This document shows, piece after piece, positions 15,741-23,281 of a DNA stretch of 33,922 nt. The notes under the pieces are model-generated. The model did no database searches and had not been told where the DNA came from. It saw only the letters and a program-made list of their open reading frames with translations. The position numbers were made by a program, and so were the translations under genes. Location: contig JANQGX010000092.1 of NCBI GenBank assembly GCA_028282885.1, positions 1 through 33,922 of the forward strand, in the 5' to 3' direction. Origin of the DNA: SAR324 cluster bacterium (GTDB lineage: Bacteria > SAR324 > XYD2-FULL-50-16). Positions within the stretch are counted from its first letter, which is position 1. Each line of letters opens with the position of its first letter.

Positions 15741-15924
15741 GCATGCAAGGCAGGTTAAAATGTCCGTTAAGTATTTATACGGATAAAAACACTTTTTTGA
15801 AGTAATAATCTGGTGACATGATTTTTTTCTGGCAAGGCTATTCAAGATAAAGCTGGAATGAAAGAGCCTTGCACTCACCCAAAAGTTTCGTTAAATTGAC
15901 TGGAAAATAGAAGACAAAACCCCC

Positions 15925-15957
15925 GCAAAAGATTGAAAATGCAGGGATTCGCAGAGA
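15925..15957. repeat. 3' flank repeat of the FGE remnant (copy 2)
   Basis: GCAAAAGATTGAAAAT and the following GGGATTCGCAGAGA match 1266-1297. It lies ~50 bp beyond the remnant's stop codon, a position similar to that beside the first FGE gene. Confidence 0.5.
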
Positions 15958-16005
15958 GTCAAAGTGAGTTTGGTATTATGTCTGCAAAAATGTCACAAGA
16001 AACAA

Positions 16006-16239
16006 TCACTTTGCGGAACGAGCGCAACGGAAGCCAATGTCGTAGTCCCGGATCGACAGAACGTTGTCGCTCCGATTAGCCCCACTCAGTCCCGAGGCTG
16101 TGCCGATCCAGCTACCACCCCAAGTCACGCTTCGGGGGCCCGAATTCGGACCGACCGGATTTCGCCTGTCACCCCCGGAATAACTGCCGTACCAATCCGC
16201 TCCAAGTTTGATAGATGGATTTATGATATCAACTTGCAA
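16006..16239 (-). pseudogene. 5'-truncated FGE/C-lectin domain remnant with variable region C
   Basis: The open frame encodes 77 residues, of which about 65 (16006-16200) match the C-terminus of the two FGE proteins from ADWYG onward: NPVGPNSG, WGGSW, TASGL, GFRCARSAK and the stop. Upstream of ADWYG the homology ends abruptly, about 100 bp from the start of a toxin-antitoxin pair, so the rest of the gene is missing. At the 12 codons where regions A and B differ, this copy usually shows a third value (for example ATC, AAT, GAC, AAC, ATC, GAC, ATT). It also has ordinary drift elsewhere (CTG for CCG, GGC for GGT, CGT for CGG). It is probably an old diversified copy. It is not the template repeat, because its variable codons are not adenine-rich throughout. 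Confidence 0.7.
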
Positions 16240-16298
16240 TTTATTGTTAACCGAAGTAGACTAAGCTTATGGACTAAGTCAAACTAAAAAGGATAATC

Positions 16299-16523
16299 AT
16301 GAAAACAGTAAATGTACATGAAGCAAAGACCCAGTTTTCAAAATTGCTGGCAAAAGTGCATGCGGGTGAAGAGATAATTATCTCCAAAGCCGGTATCCCG
16401 TGGGCAAAATTGACTCCCTATACAGAAAACAAAAGAAGAGTTCCCGGAATCGCAAAAGGAAAAGTTACTGATAGCTTCTTTGAGCCTTTACCTGCCAGCG
16501 AACTTGAACATTGGGAGGGATGA
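16299..16523 (+). CDS. Phd/YefM-family antitoxin
   Basis: 74 residues starting MKTVNVHEAKTQFSKLLAKV, the classical Phd N-terminus, followed by GEEIIISKAGIPWAKLTPY. This form typically pairs with PIN-domain toxins. AAGGA precedes the ATG. The stop overlaps the ATG of the downstream toxin gene (ATGA), giving translational coupling. It probably represses its own promoter, which would lie at 16200-16298 next to the truncated FGE remnant. Confidence 0.9.
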   Translation: MKTVNVHEAKTQFSKLLAKVHAGEEIIISKAGIPWAKLTPYTENKRRVPGIAKGKVTDSFFEPLPASELEHWEG

Positions 16524-16909
16524 AAATGATGTTGCTGGACACACACATTTTTTTATGGTGGTTGTTTGATGATCCTAAACTCTCCCAGAATATTCGAGCA
16601 ATTATTGGTGATTTTAACAATCCGGTTTTTGTGAGTTCTTCTTCTGTTTGGGAGATTGTAACAAAACATCGTTTGGGAAAGCTGCCTGAAGCTTCATCAG
16701 TCGCCGAAAATGTCCCATATTGGATTACAAAAGCGGGATTTAAACCATTAGCTATCACACCGGAACATGCTCAGTTGGCAGGCAGTTGGGATACAGATCA
16801 CAGGGATCCATTTGATCGTATGTTGGCTGCCCAAGCCAAGCTCGAAGATTTCACCCTTGTCAGTGTTGATAAGACTCTTTCGAGTTTTCCAATAAAGATA
16901 ATAAGTTAG
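16520..16909 (+). CDS. PIN-domain toxin (VapC family)
   Basis: About 129 residues. The PIN-domain acidic residues are visible: Asp in LLDTHIFLWW near the N-terminus, Glu in SSVWEIVTKH, and the C-terminal cluster DHRDPFDRMLAAQA plus SVDKTL. VapC toxins are Mg2+-dependent RNases that cleave tRNA or rRNA and are neutralised by the cognate antitoxin. The ATG at 16520 overlaps the antitoxin stop. An ATG at 16526 has better spacing from GGGAGGG (16513-16519) and may be the true start. Confidence 0.9.
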   Translation: MKMMLLDTHIFLWWLFDDPKLSQNIRAIIGDFNNPVFVSSSSVWEIVTKHRLGKLPEASSVAENVPYWITKAGFKPLAITPEHAQLAGSWDTDHRDPFDRMLAAQAKLEDFTLVSVDKTLSSFPIKIIS

Positions 16910-17389
16910 AAAATTTTCATAGATTACCGATATCTTACAATATTCATTTGACAGAAATTTGTTACAAATCTGCCGTTACCTGCCAGCTATCACTCAAAAC
17001 CGGCCAATGGCATACTCTCCCAAGTTGCTTTGAGTTTCCAGACTAGCATTTGATACAAGTACAAATTTTATATAGGTAGTATTCTGAAATCCAAATACCA
17101 GGGTTGCGAGGCGGAGTTTAGCAATCTGATTCAGCTCCTGTTCATTGTCTGAGGCCACGTCAGAAAACACTTGACGTCTTATTGAGGTCGGCTTCAGGTC
17201 ATATTGACGCTACATTGGCTTACATTGGTTTTTGTAAACAGTTAACCGGATCAACCTTTTGATATTATGGATTTTGTTCTTTATGTATCCACAAAACTGT
17301 AAAAAATCTGTAAGTTTGATTGAATCCCGAGGTGGATCTAATAAAATAAAATCAGATAAGGATTTCAACGATACCGAGGAATTGTAACC
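16910..17389. other. Intergenic region, 480 bp
   Basis: Nothing gene-like was recognised in 16910-17280. The right end carries the CpxR-type box at 17298-17314. It also has a possible promoter: TTGATT at 17316-17321 and a TAATAA-type -10 at 17339-17344, 17 bp apart. Confidence 0.45.
17298..17314 (+). promoter_or_regulatory. CpxR-type tandem box (copy 2)
   Basis: It is identical over 17 bp to 984-1000. The two GTAA(A/G) half-sites are 11 bp apart and end just upstream of a possible -35 (17316-17321), a suitable place for activation by an OmpR-family regulator. It probably mediates autoregulation of the response regulator encoded at 17390. Confidence 0.55.
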
Positions 17390-18103
17390 ATGGATAGAAC
17401 CGTTTTGATTGTGGATGATGATCGAAAACTGCAGATTCTGCTGGTGAAATACTTGGAAAGTTATGGTTTTAAGGCCATAACCGTGGCCAACAGCGAATCG
17501 GTGATGAGAAGCCTGCGTAGCGATGCTCCGGATATTATCGTTCTGGATATTATGCTGGGACGGGAAAACGGCCTGGATATCCTGAAAGAAATTAGAAAGC
17601 AATCGTCGGTTCCCGTAATCATGCTTACTGCCAAAGGTGAGGAGACAGATCGGATAGTCGGGCTGGAACTGGGGGCGGATGACTATCTTCCCAAACCTTT
17701 CAATCCAAGGGAGTTGCTGGCCAGGTTGAATTCGGTACTGAGAAGAAGTGCCGGAGATAACAACCAGGTTCATTCGACGACTACTGGCAATCTTGTTTGC
17801 GGCGGATTTGAACTGAATACCGACAAACGCACCTTGCTAATTCGCAACAAGGAAATCACCCTGTCCACAACCGAGTATCGCATCATCAGAACCCTTATCC
17901 AGAATCCGAACCGGGTCTACAGCCGGGACGAATTAATGAATATAGCCCGCGGGAAGGATTTCATGGCTTTTGATCGCAGCATTGATGTTCATATCAGTAA
18001 CCTGCGTAATAAAATCAGCGAAGTTGCTCCCGAGCTTAAAAAACAGATAAAGACCGTCTGGGGGACCGGTTACATGCTAGAGGATGAAGGTGAAACTGAG
18101 TAA
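17390..18103 (+). CDS. OmpR/PhoB-family response regulator, CpxR-like
   Basis: 237 residues. The receiver domain (1-120) has VLIVDDD acidic residues, the phospho-acceptor Asp53 in VLDIMLG, Thr80 in MLTAKG and Lys102 in LPKPF. The C-terminal winged helix (140-235) has TTEYRIIRTL, RVYSRDELM, DRSIDVHISNLRNKI and KTVWGTGYML. It pairs with the overlapping sensor kinase. The tandem GTAA box upstream is shared with a Spy/CpxP-like lipoprotein gene, and the kinase H-box also resembles CpxA. This points to a Cpx-like envelope-stress regulator, though orthology is not proven. Confidence 0.93.
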   Translation: MDRTVLIVDDDRKLQILLVKYLESYGFKAITVANSESVMRSLRSDAPDIIVLDIMLGRENGLDILKEIRKQSSVPVIMLTAKGEETDRIVGLELGADDYLPKPFNPRELLARLNSVLRRSAGDNNQVHSTTTGNLVCGGFELNTDKRTLLIRNKEITLSTTEYRIIRTLIQNPNRVYSRDELMNIARGKDFMAFDRSIDVHISNLRNKISEVAPELKKQIKTVWGTGYMLEDEGETE

Positions 18104-19496
18104 AGTACATTTCAAGATTTTTGTCTATTTCGTGGTCCTTTTAATTATCACGGAAATAGCCATATTTGGCTTTTTTATCCTGTTTGTGGGACGCAAATAT
18201 GGCGATTACATGGAGGAGTATAATGAGACCCGGTTCAAGATGGCCAGGGAGATGGTGGAGTACCAGCTTTCCAAAACAACGCTTGCCACCGAGATCAACC
18301 GAAGGGTTTTTAGCGAATATGTCAGACACATCGGGGTGGCTCTTAAGACCAATATCTGGCTTACGGATCAATCGGGTGAGGTGATTGCCCAATCATTTGA
18401 AGGGGAGATCCCCTGGGAAAAAGTGGAAGACTACCTGGAGACTGTGCAGGAATGGAAAAAGGAGGAGGCAAACCGACCGTTTTATTCCAGCTATAAGCGA
18501 TTTCATCCCTATCGAACCATTTCCATCCAGCTTCCGGATCAGCGCCAATCCACTTTCCATATGATTTTTGACAGAAAACCCAATTTCTCGCACGGTACCG
18601 AGTTCGCAATAGGTTTGGTGGGAATCGGGGTTATTATCGCGCTGCTTACCATCCCCCTCGCTCGCATGATGACAAGACCCGTCAAAAGCCTGACGGCATC
18701 CACAAAGAAACTTGAAGAAGGAGATCTTTCACACAGGACTGAGATAAAAAGCAGGGATGAGATTGGAGAGCTTGCCACCTCTTTCAACAAGATGGCTGAG
18801 AAACTGGAAAGAATGATGATCAGCAGTAAGGAGTTGACGGCGCAGGTTTCCCACGAATTGCGCAGCCCGCTTGCTCGAATCCAGATTGCCGTTGAAATCA
18901 TGAAAGACCGTTTGAATGAAACCAAAGACAGTAACCTCAGGGAGCATCTGCAGGAGATTCGGGTCGATGTTGAGGAGTTGGATCGGCTTATCGGTCGAAT
19001 TCTGGATCTCTCCAAGCTCGATATGCGGGAGGATGTCCCCTACACCGAGGTGTTCTCCCCGATTCAACTGTTAAAGAATTCCCTGGAGCGTTATCACGTA
19101 TCCCTCAAAACTAAAAAAATCAGGCTGGTTCTGAATTTCGAAAATGAGGCCAAAATAATGGGAAATCGTGATGGCTTTCTCACCATCATCACCAATCTGC
19201 TGGATAATTCGGTTCGTTATTCACCCGTAAACGGAAATATCTATGTGGATTCCGATACGAAAGATGGCGAGCTGGTCCTGACGATAGCCAATAGCTGCGG
19301 TACAATACCGGAAGACGAACTGAACCGGATATTCGAACCCTTCTATCGATTGAATCATCTTGAGGAGAACGGGGGAGGGCTGGGTTTGGCTATTTCGAAG
19401 AGAATTGTGGAAAAGCATAAGGGGAAAATCAAGGCGCTCTCAACGGAAAGGGGTCTGGAATTTGTTATCTCTATTCCAACGATCCGGATTGATTGA
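18084..19496 (+). CDS. Sensor histidine kinase, CpxA-like
   Basis: 470 residues. TM1 (about 11-35), a ~135-residue periplasmic sensor loop, TM2 (about 174-194) and a HAMP linker (RMMTRPVKSLTASTKKLEEGDLSHR) come first. Next is the H-box QVSHELRSPLARIQIAVEIM with phospho-acceptor His257, then N-box TNLLDNSVRYSP, F-box IFEPFYR and G-box ENGGGLGLAISKR. The ATG overlaps the regulator gene by 20 bp. The SHELRSPLxRxQ motif resembles CpxA. It probably senses envelope or protein-folding stress and phosphorylates the adjacent regulator. Confidence 0.92.
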   Translation: MKVKLSKVHFKIFVYFVVLLIITEIAIFGFFILFVGRKYGDYMEEYNETRFKMAREMVEYQLSKTTLATEINRRVFSEYVRHIGVALKTNIWLTDQSGEVIAQSFEGEIPWEKVEDYLETVQEWKKEEANRPFYSSYKRFHPYRTISIQLPDQRQSTFHMIFDRKPNFSHGTEFAIGLVGIGVIIALLTIPLARMMTRPVKSLTASTKKLEEGDLSHRTEIKSRDEIGELATSFNKMAEKLERMMISSKELTAQVSHELRSPLARIQIAVEIMKDRLNETKDSNLREHLQEIRVDVEELDRLIGRILDLSKLDMREDVPYTEVFSPIQLLKNSLERYHVSLKTKKIRLVLNFENEAKIMGNRDGFLTIITNLLDNSVRYSPVNGNIYVDSDTKDGELVLTIANSCGTIPEDELNRIFEPFYRLNHLEENGGGLGLAISKRIVEKHKGKIKALSTERGLEFVISIPTIRID

Positions 19497-19539
19497 ACCG
19501 GGCAAACAGGATCTTCGCCGGTCCAATCGTTCTTGAGTC

Positions 19540-20460
19540 CTATACAGCCATTGCATGAATCGTCTCTTTCTCCAGCAGTCCGAGTTCCTCCAGGATCTCC
19601 TTCAGGCGGATTCGATACGTCTCTTTTGACAACGGACAGAGAGGCAAACGGTATTTTTCGAGGCAGAGTCCGACCATGGCCATGGCTGCTTTGATGGGAA
19701 TAGGATTGGTCTCCAGGAAGGTAGCTTTAAACAGAATACCCAGTTCATAATCCAATTCCCGGGCTGCTTGGAAATCTCCCGCCAGGGCGTGGTTAACCAT
19801 TGCGACCATTTTTTCCGGAACGAGATTTGATGCCACCGAAACCACCCCATGCCCGCCTTCACTGATCAGATCCAGGGTCATGTTGTCATCACCTGAAAGG
19901 ACACTGAAATACCCAGGTGTTCGTTCGATCACCTCTTTCATCTGTTGAATATCTCCGGAGGCTTCCTTGACTCCGACAATATTGGGGCAGGCTTCACAAA
20001 GCCGGACCAGCGTATCCGTTTCCAGGTTTACTGCGGTTCGACCTTTGATATTGTAGGGGATGCAGGGAATATCAACTGAGTTGGCGATTTCGCGAAAGTG
20101 GAGAAACAGCCCTTCCTGGCTTGGTTTGTTATAGTAGGGATTAACCAACAGAGCGGCATCTGCACCTGCTGCCATTGCCTGTCTTGTAAGTTGAACCGAT
20201 TGCCTCGTTGAGTATGTACCCGTGCCAGCGATCACCAGGGCTTTCCCCGCAGCCAGCTCAACAGTCATTTGAATAATCCGCATGAGCTCATCATGAGTCA
20301 GGGTGGGGCTTTCACCGGTTGTTCCACAGGCGACAATCCCGGTTACCCCGGCATCCAGTTGCCGTTTTACCAGATCCGCATAGGTTTTTTCATCTAAGTC
20401 ACCATTTTGGTCAAAGGGGGTAACAATCGCTGTAAAAACGCCTTTCAGTGGTAGATTCAT
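19540..20460 (-). CDS. dapA: 4-hydroxy-tetrahydrodipicolinate synthase
   Basis: 306 residues, slightly longer than the usual ~290. Motifs are GVFTAIVTPFDQNG, the pyruvate/semialdehyde site CGTTGESPTL, NPYYNKPSQEGLF with the catalytic Tyr, and IVGVKEASGD with the Schiff-base Lys. It condenses pyruvate with aspartate semialdehyde in lysine and peptidoglycan (diaminopimelate) synthesis. An AAGGAG site precedes the ATG. It is divergent from an ACT-domain protein, with a palindrome in the shared 240-bp region. Other aldolases of this family (NanA, KDG aldolases) are possible but fit the motifs less well. Confidence 0.92.
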   Translation of the reverse strand: MNLPLKGVFTAIVTPFDQNGDLDEKTYADLVKRQLDAGVTGIVACGTTGESPTLTHDELMRIIQMTVELAAGKALVIAGTGTYSTRQSVQLTRQAMAAGADAALLVNPYYNKPSQEGLFLHFREIANSVDIPCIPYNIKGRTAVNLETDTLVRLCEACPNIVGVKEASGDIQQMKEVIERTPGYFSVLSGDDNMTLDLISEGGHGVVSVASNLVPEKMVAMVNHALAGDFQAARELDYELGILFKATFLETNPIPIKAAMAMVGLCLEKYRLPLCPLSKETYRIRLKEILEELGLLEKETIHAMAV

Positions 20461-20635
20461 GGAGATCTCCTTTTGGATCTTTTGTGTTTTTAAAAAACCA
20501 TCCGATTTGTTAGGATGAAAACCAGTTGTGCAAGAAGTCTGGATTTACGGAAAGCCGATACCGGCCTCGCTTCACTCTCATGGATTGAATTCACTCCCTT
20601 TTTGCGAATCCCGTTTCCGTTAAACTCACTTCGCG

Positions 20636-20662
20636 GTTATCATGTTTTGTTAAAATGATAAC
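20636..20662. promoter_or_regulatory. Palindromic operator candidate between dapA and the ACT gene
   Basis: GTTATCAT (20636-20643) and ATGATAAC (20655-20662) are perfect 8-bp inverted repeats around 11 nt. They lie at about -50 to -20 of a plausible rightward promoter with -10 TATAAA at 20673-20678. An amino-acid-responsive repressor site is a reasonable guess. Confidence 0.4.
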
Positions 20663-20700
20663 GTAATGTTACTATAAAAACAAAATCGCTAAAAATCAAC

Positions 20701-21354
20701 ATGTCTGTAAGTAAAATAGTAAAAGATATTGTAAAAGAGCAACCTTACCTTCTGGAGGCGATCAATAGGGGGATTATCCACTTTGGCAATCTCTCCGCCG
20801 AGCTGAGACCAAAAGTCGAATCCATCATGGAAAAGAAAGTCACAGACTCTTCCATCATTATGGCTTTGAGAAGATATGCAGACGAATTGCAGGAGATGAG
20901 CGAGAAGGAGGGGGATCGGCGGCTGTATTGCGAAATCACAATGAAAACCAATATCTGTGATTTCAATGTTGTAAAAACCCCAAAACTACTTCAAATGATT
21001 CCTTCTTTTTATGGATTGGTTGAACTGGAAAGAGGCGATTTCCTGAATGTGACGATTGGAAACCATGAAGTCAGTATTGTGGTCAGTCAGAAATATTACA
21101 AGACCATCGCAAAGAAGCTGGAAAAGGAGAAAATTCTGGATAAGGAGTCGGATCTGGTGGCTCTAACGATTGTCTTTGATGGAGATTTTTTCAACACCCC
21201 CGGTATCACCTACCAGATTCTGCAAGCTCTCGCCTGGAAGAACATTAATATTCTGGAGATTATCTCAACCATCAGTGAACTAACCCTCGTTATCGATAAG
21301 AGCGATTCCATCCGCAGTTACGAGGTGTTGTACGAGTTAATTGACAAATTTTAA
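20701..21354 (+). CDS. ACT-domain regulatory protein, aspartokinase-regulator-like
   Basis: 217 residues, soluble. The N-terminal ~75 residues are helical (IVKDIVKEQPYLLEAINRGIIHFGNLSAEL). The C-terminal half contains ACT-like folds: VALTIVFDGDFFNTPGITYQILQALAWKNINILEII followed by SELTLVIDKSDSIRSYEVLYELI, the ligand-binding pattern of aspartate-kinase ACT domains (D-x-x-x-x-PGI). Stand-alone proteins of this type occur mostly in archaea and some anaerobes and have no settled function. Being divergent from dapA suggests sensing of lysine, threonine or another aspartate-family amino acid. There is no Shine-Dalgarno before the ATG, and the predicted leader is short (~16 nt), so it may be near-leaderless. 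Confidence 0.7.
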   Translation: MSVSKIVKDIVKEQPYLLEAINRGIIHFGNLSAELRPKVESIMEKKVTDSSIIMALRRYADELQEMSEKEGDRRLYCEITMKTNICDFNVVKTPKLLQMIPSFYGLVELERGDFLNVTIGNHEVSIVVSQKYYKTIAKKLEKEKILDKESDLVALTIVFDGDFFNTPGITYQILQALAWKNINILEIISTISELTLVIDKSDSIRSYEVLYELIDKF

Positions 21355-21358
21355 GTAA

Positions 21359-21664
21359 TCAGGGCCCTGTTCTTCCGTGTTCCCGGCACCCCATCCGGGC
21401 GTATTTCTCCGTGATCTTGATTGAATGCTCCGACCGAATGACCGAAGCCGAATCCAGGGGATAGAACTCCTGACCGGTAGGCCCGTCAACAAAAACACCC
21501 TCTGCCCTGTATTTGATCACGGTTTTCCCACCGGTTTTATCCGTACATTTGAAATGGTAATGTCCTTTACTATCCTTGTATATCAACTTGATGGCGTGAG
21601 CAGGCCCGGTGATGAAAATGATGATCCCTGCTGTCAGCAGGATCATTTGGATACAGGTTTTCAT
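21359..21664 (-). CDS. Small exported hypothetical protein
   Basis: 101 residues with a clear signal peptide (MKTCIQMILLTAGIIIFITG, cleavage near AHA). The mature part starts IKLIYKDSKGHYHFKCTDKTGGKT and contains two Cys that could form a disulfide (FKCTD and MGCREH). It is predicted to be periplasmic. AAGGAAAG precedes the ATG. The gene is convergent with the ACT gene, with stops 4 bp apart. I do not recognise the family. Confidence 0.6.
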   Translation of the reverse strand: MKTCIQMILLTAGIIIFITGPAHAIKLIYKDSKGHYHFKCTDKTGGKTVIKYRAEGVFVDGPTGQEFYPLDSASVIRSEHSIKITEKYARMGCREHGRTGP

Positions 21665-22273
21665 ATCTCTTTCCTTCAGGTTTTGTCGTCACTTTGGCGA
21701 TGGTGATCCAATTGTTTTCTGAAGGCAGTATACCAGCATTAATCGGAATAATAAACCGTTGTGCTTTTGGTATCAGTTCGGCTTAATTCATCGCAATTGT
21801 TGCTAAACGCGCTGTCTGATTCAATTGCTTAATTAACATGCTTTTAATCCCAAATATTAAGAGTTTGTCAGGCTTTTATGCGCAATTACTTGTTGCGCTA
21901 TGTTCGTTCCGCAATGAGATCAATAGATTTTTTCAGACGTTTCAAAGCCTTATGTATGGCTTGCAGTTCCAGCATTGTCTTCGAGTCCTTCAGATGGAGT
22001 GATGCTGTGAAAACAAAAGGCATCTATCGTGATCGGCTTGCTTGCTTTTTTATCAACATTGGGTCAAAAAGCGCTGCAGAAATTATCGGTTGAATGATGG
22101 AGACCTGTTGAATCGACTGTTAACAAAAGCAAATGTTTCCTCATCAATCAGTTGTACAGCAAGAAACTGGTTCCGGTAACAGTAGTGATTTGACGCTGTC
22201 TTAGGACCCGTTTAAGATGATCACTGACTTAAAACCGGGATGTTCAGTCAAAGAACCGCAAACAGGAGCAGGG
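21665..22273. other. Intergenic region, 609 bp
   Basis: No convincing gene. A small hairpin GCGCAA/TTGCGC (21880-21885 with 21893-21898) and GCAA-TTG-TTGC near 21788 are visible. A 71-codon frame at 21878 lacks a ribosome site and homology-like features. The right end carries the leader of the enoyl-CoA hydratase gene. Confidence 0.4.
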
Positions 22274-23071
22274 ATGAAGTTTAAAACGATAGAATATGAT
22301 GAAGTGTTAAAAGGAGTTGGCAGAATCACCTTGAATCGACCTGAACGATTAAATGCGATCAACATGGAGATGTTGGGGGAGTTGTATGAACTGTTTAAAG
22401 AACTTCAGGACAATCATGAAACCAGGGTCCTGATTCTGACCGGAGCCGGACGGGGTTTTTGTTCCGGTGCGGATATCAAAGATGACGCGTTGAACAGCGA
22501 AAAGGGGATTGACCTGTTCGCCAGCGCCGGGAAACACCTGGAAAAGGTGCAACGGATCTACTCCAGAATTATCATTGCCATGCGACGTGTCCCCCAACCA
22601 ATCATCGCTGCTGTGAACGGGGCATCCGCTGGAGGAGGATTCAGCATGGCCCTGGCCTCTGATATAATCCTGGCCAACTCCAAGGCTGCCTTTACGGCAT
22701 CATTTGTAAACATCGGACTTTCCGGTGGAGAGTTGGGAACCAGTTATTTTTTACCAAAGATGGTTGGTTCGGCAAAAGCTTCCGAGATATTAATGACAGG
22801 GAGAACCGTTTATGCTGAAGAGGCTGAACGTATCGGGATGGTCAGTCGCCTGGTTGATGATGACAAGTTAATGGAGACCGCAGTGCAGACCGCCGAGATT
22901 CTTTTGGGTAAATCCCTGTTGGGATTAAAATTTACCAAAGAGGCGATACGATTGAATTTGACTGCTCCTAATATTGAAGCGGCGATAGAATTGGAAGATA
23001 GAAACCAGAGTATCTGCTGCAGCCTGCCGGATTTTTTCGAGGCGGTAACTGCCTTTGCCAAAAAAGGTTAA
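22274..23071 (+). CDS. Enoyl-CoA hydratase/isomerase family protein
   Basis: 265 residues from the ATG at 22274, which follows AGGAG by 6 nt; the ATG at 22217 has no site. Crotonase motifs are GRITLNRPERLNAIN, the oxyanion-hole segment GAGRGFCSGADIKDD, and AAVNGASAGGGFSMALASDIILA with LSGGELGTSYFLPKMVG. The second catalytic position carries Glu (GGELG), while the first hydratase Glu in the ASAGGGF segment is absent. It may therefore be an isomerase or another crotonase rather than a classical hydratase. It faces the thiolase operon tail-to-tail and may act in the same acyl-CoA pathway in the cytoplasm. Confidence 0.85.
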   Translation: MKFKTIEYDEVLKGVGRITLNRPERLNAINMEMLGELYELFKELQDNHETRVLILTGAGRGFCSGADIKDDALNSEKGIDLFASAGKHLEKVQRIYSRIIIAMRRVPQPIIAAVNGASAGGGFSMALASDIILANSKAAFTASFVNIGLSGGELGTSYFLPKMVGSAKASEILMTGRTVYAEEAERIGMVSRLVDDDKLMETAVQTAEILLGKSLLGLKFTKEAIRLNLTAPNIEAAIELEDRNQSICCSLPDFFEAVTAFAKKG

Positions 23072-23084
23072 GGAGCGTATGGGG

Positions 23085-23281
23085 GATAAGTCGGGAGACG
23101 CAAAGCCGCAAACTGAGAGTCTGGCATTGTCAATCAAGGCTAACAGGCGCGGCTCGCAATGCCGAACAATTCCATCCGTGGAGCTCCGTGAAGACTTCCT
23201 GTGGTTCGGCGCTGCGAGCCTCTTGCTTCGGGCAGAGTGTGACCTCCCCCGGATCAGCGGTTGTAGTTTATCGCTCTTGAT
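23085..23281 (+). repeat. Intergenic region with dispersed repeat copy R3
   Basis: GTTCGGCGCTGCGAGCCTC at 23204-23222 is identical to 3831-3849. The similarity is shorter than between R1 and R2. The element sits between two convergent genes. No terminator was identified. Confidence 0.45.

Larger units (their letters stand above)
15599..16005. other. Intergenic region with repeats, 407 bp
   Basis: It holds dispersed repeat copy R2 (about 15625-15740), a perfect 8-bp inverted repeat GCAAGGCT/AGCCTTGC (15832-15839 with 15865-15872), and the 3' flank of the FGE remnant (15925-15957). No reading frame with gene-like features was seen. Confidence 0.5.

Noticed and set aside
16006..16107. FGE remnant as the DGR template repeat
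   Set aside because: Several of its variable codons lack adenine at both positions (GGC, GTT), and it has drift at conserved codons. A template should carry adenines at all variable positions.
21878..22093. 71-codon frame in the gap before the enoyl-CoA hydratase
   Set aside because: No ribosome site or recognisable features. A small hairpin at its start explains the only structure seen.
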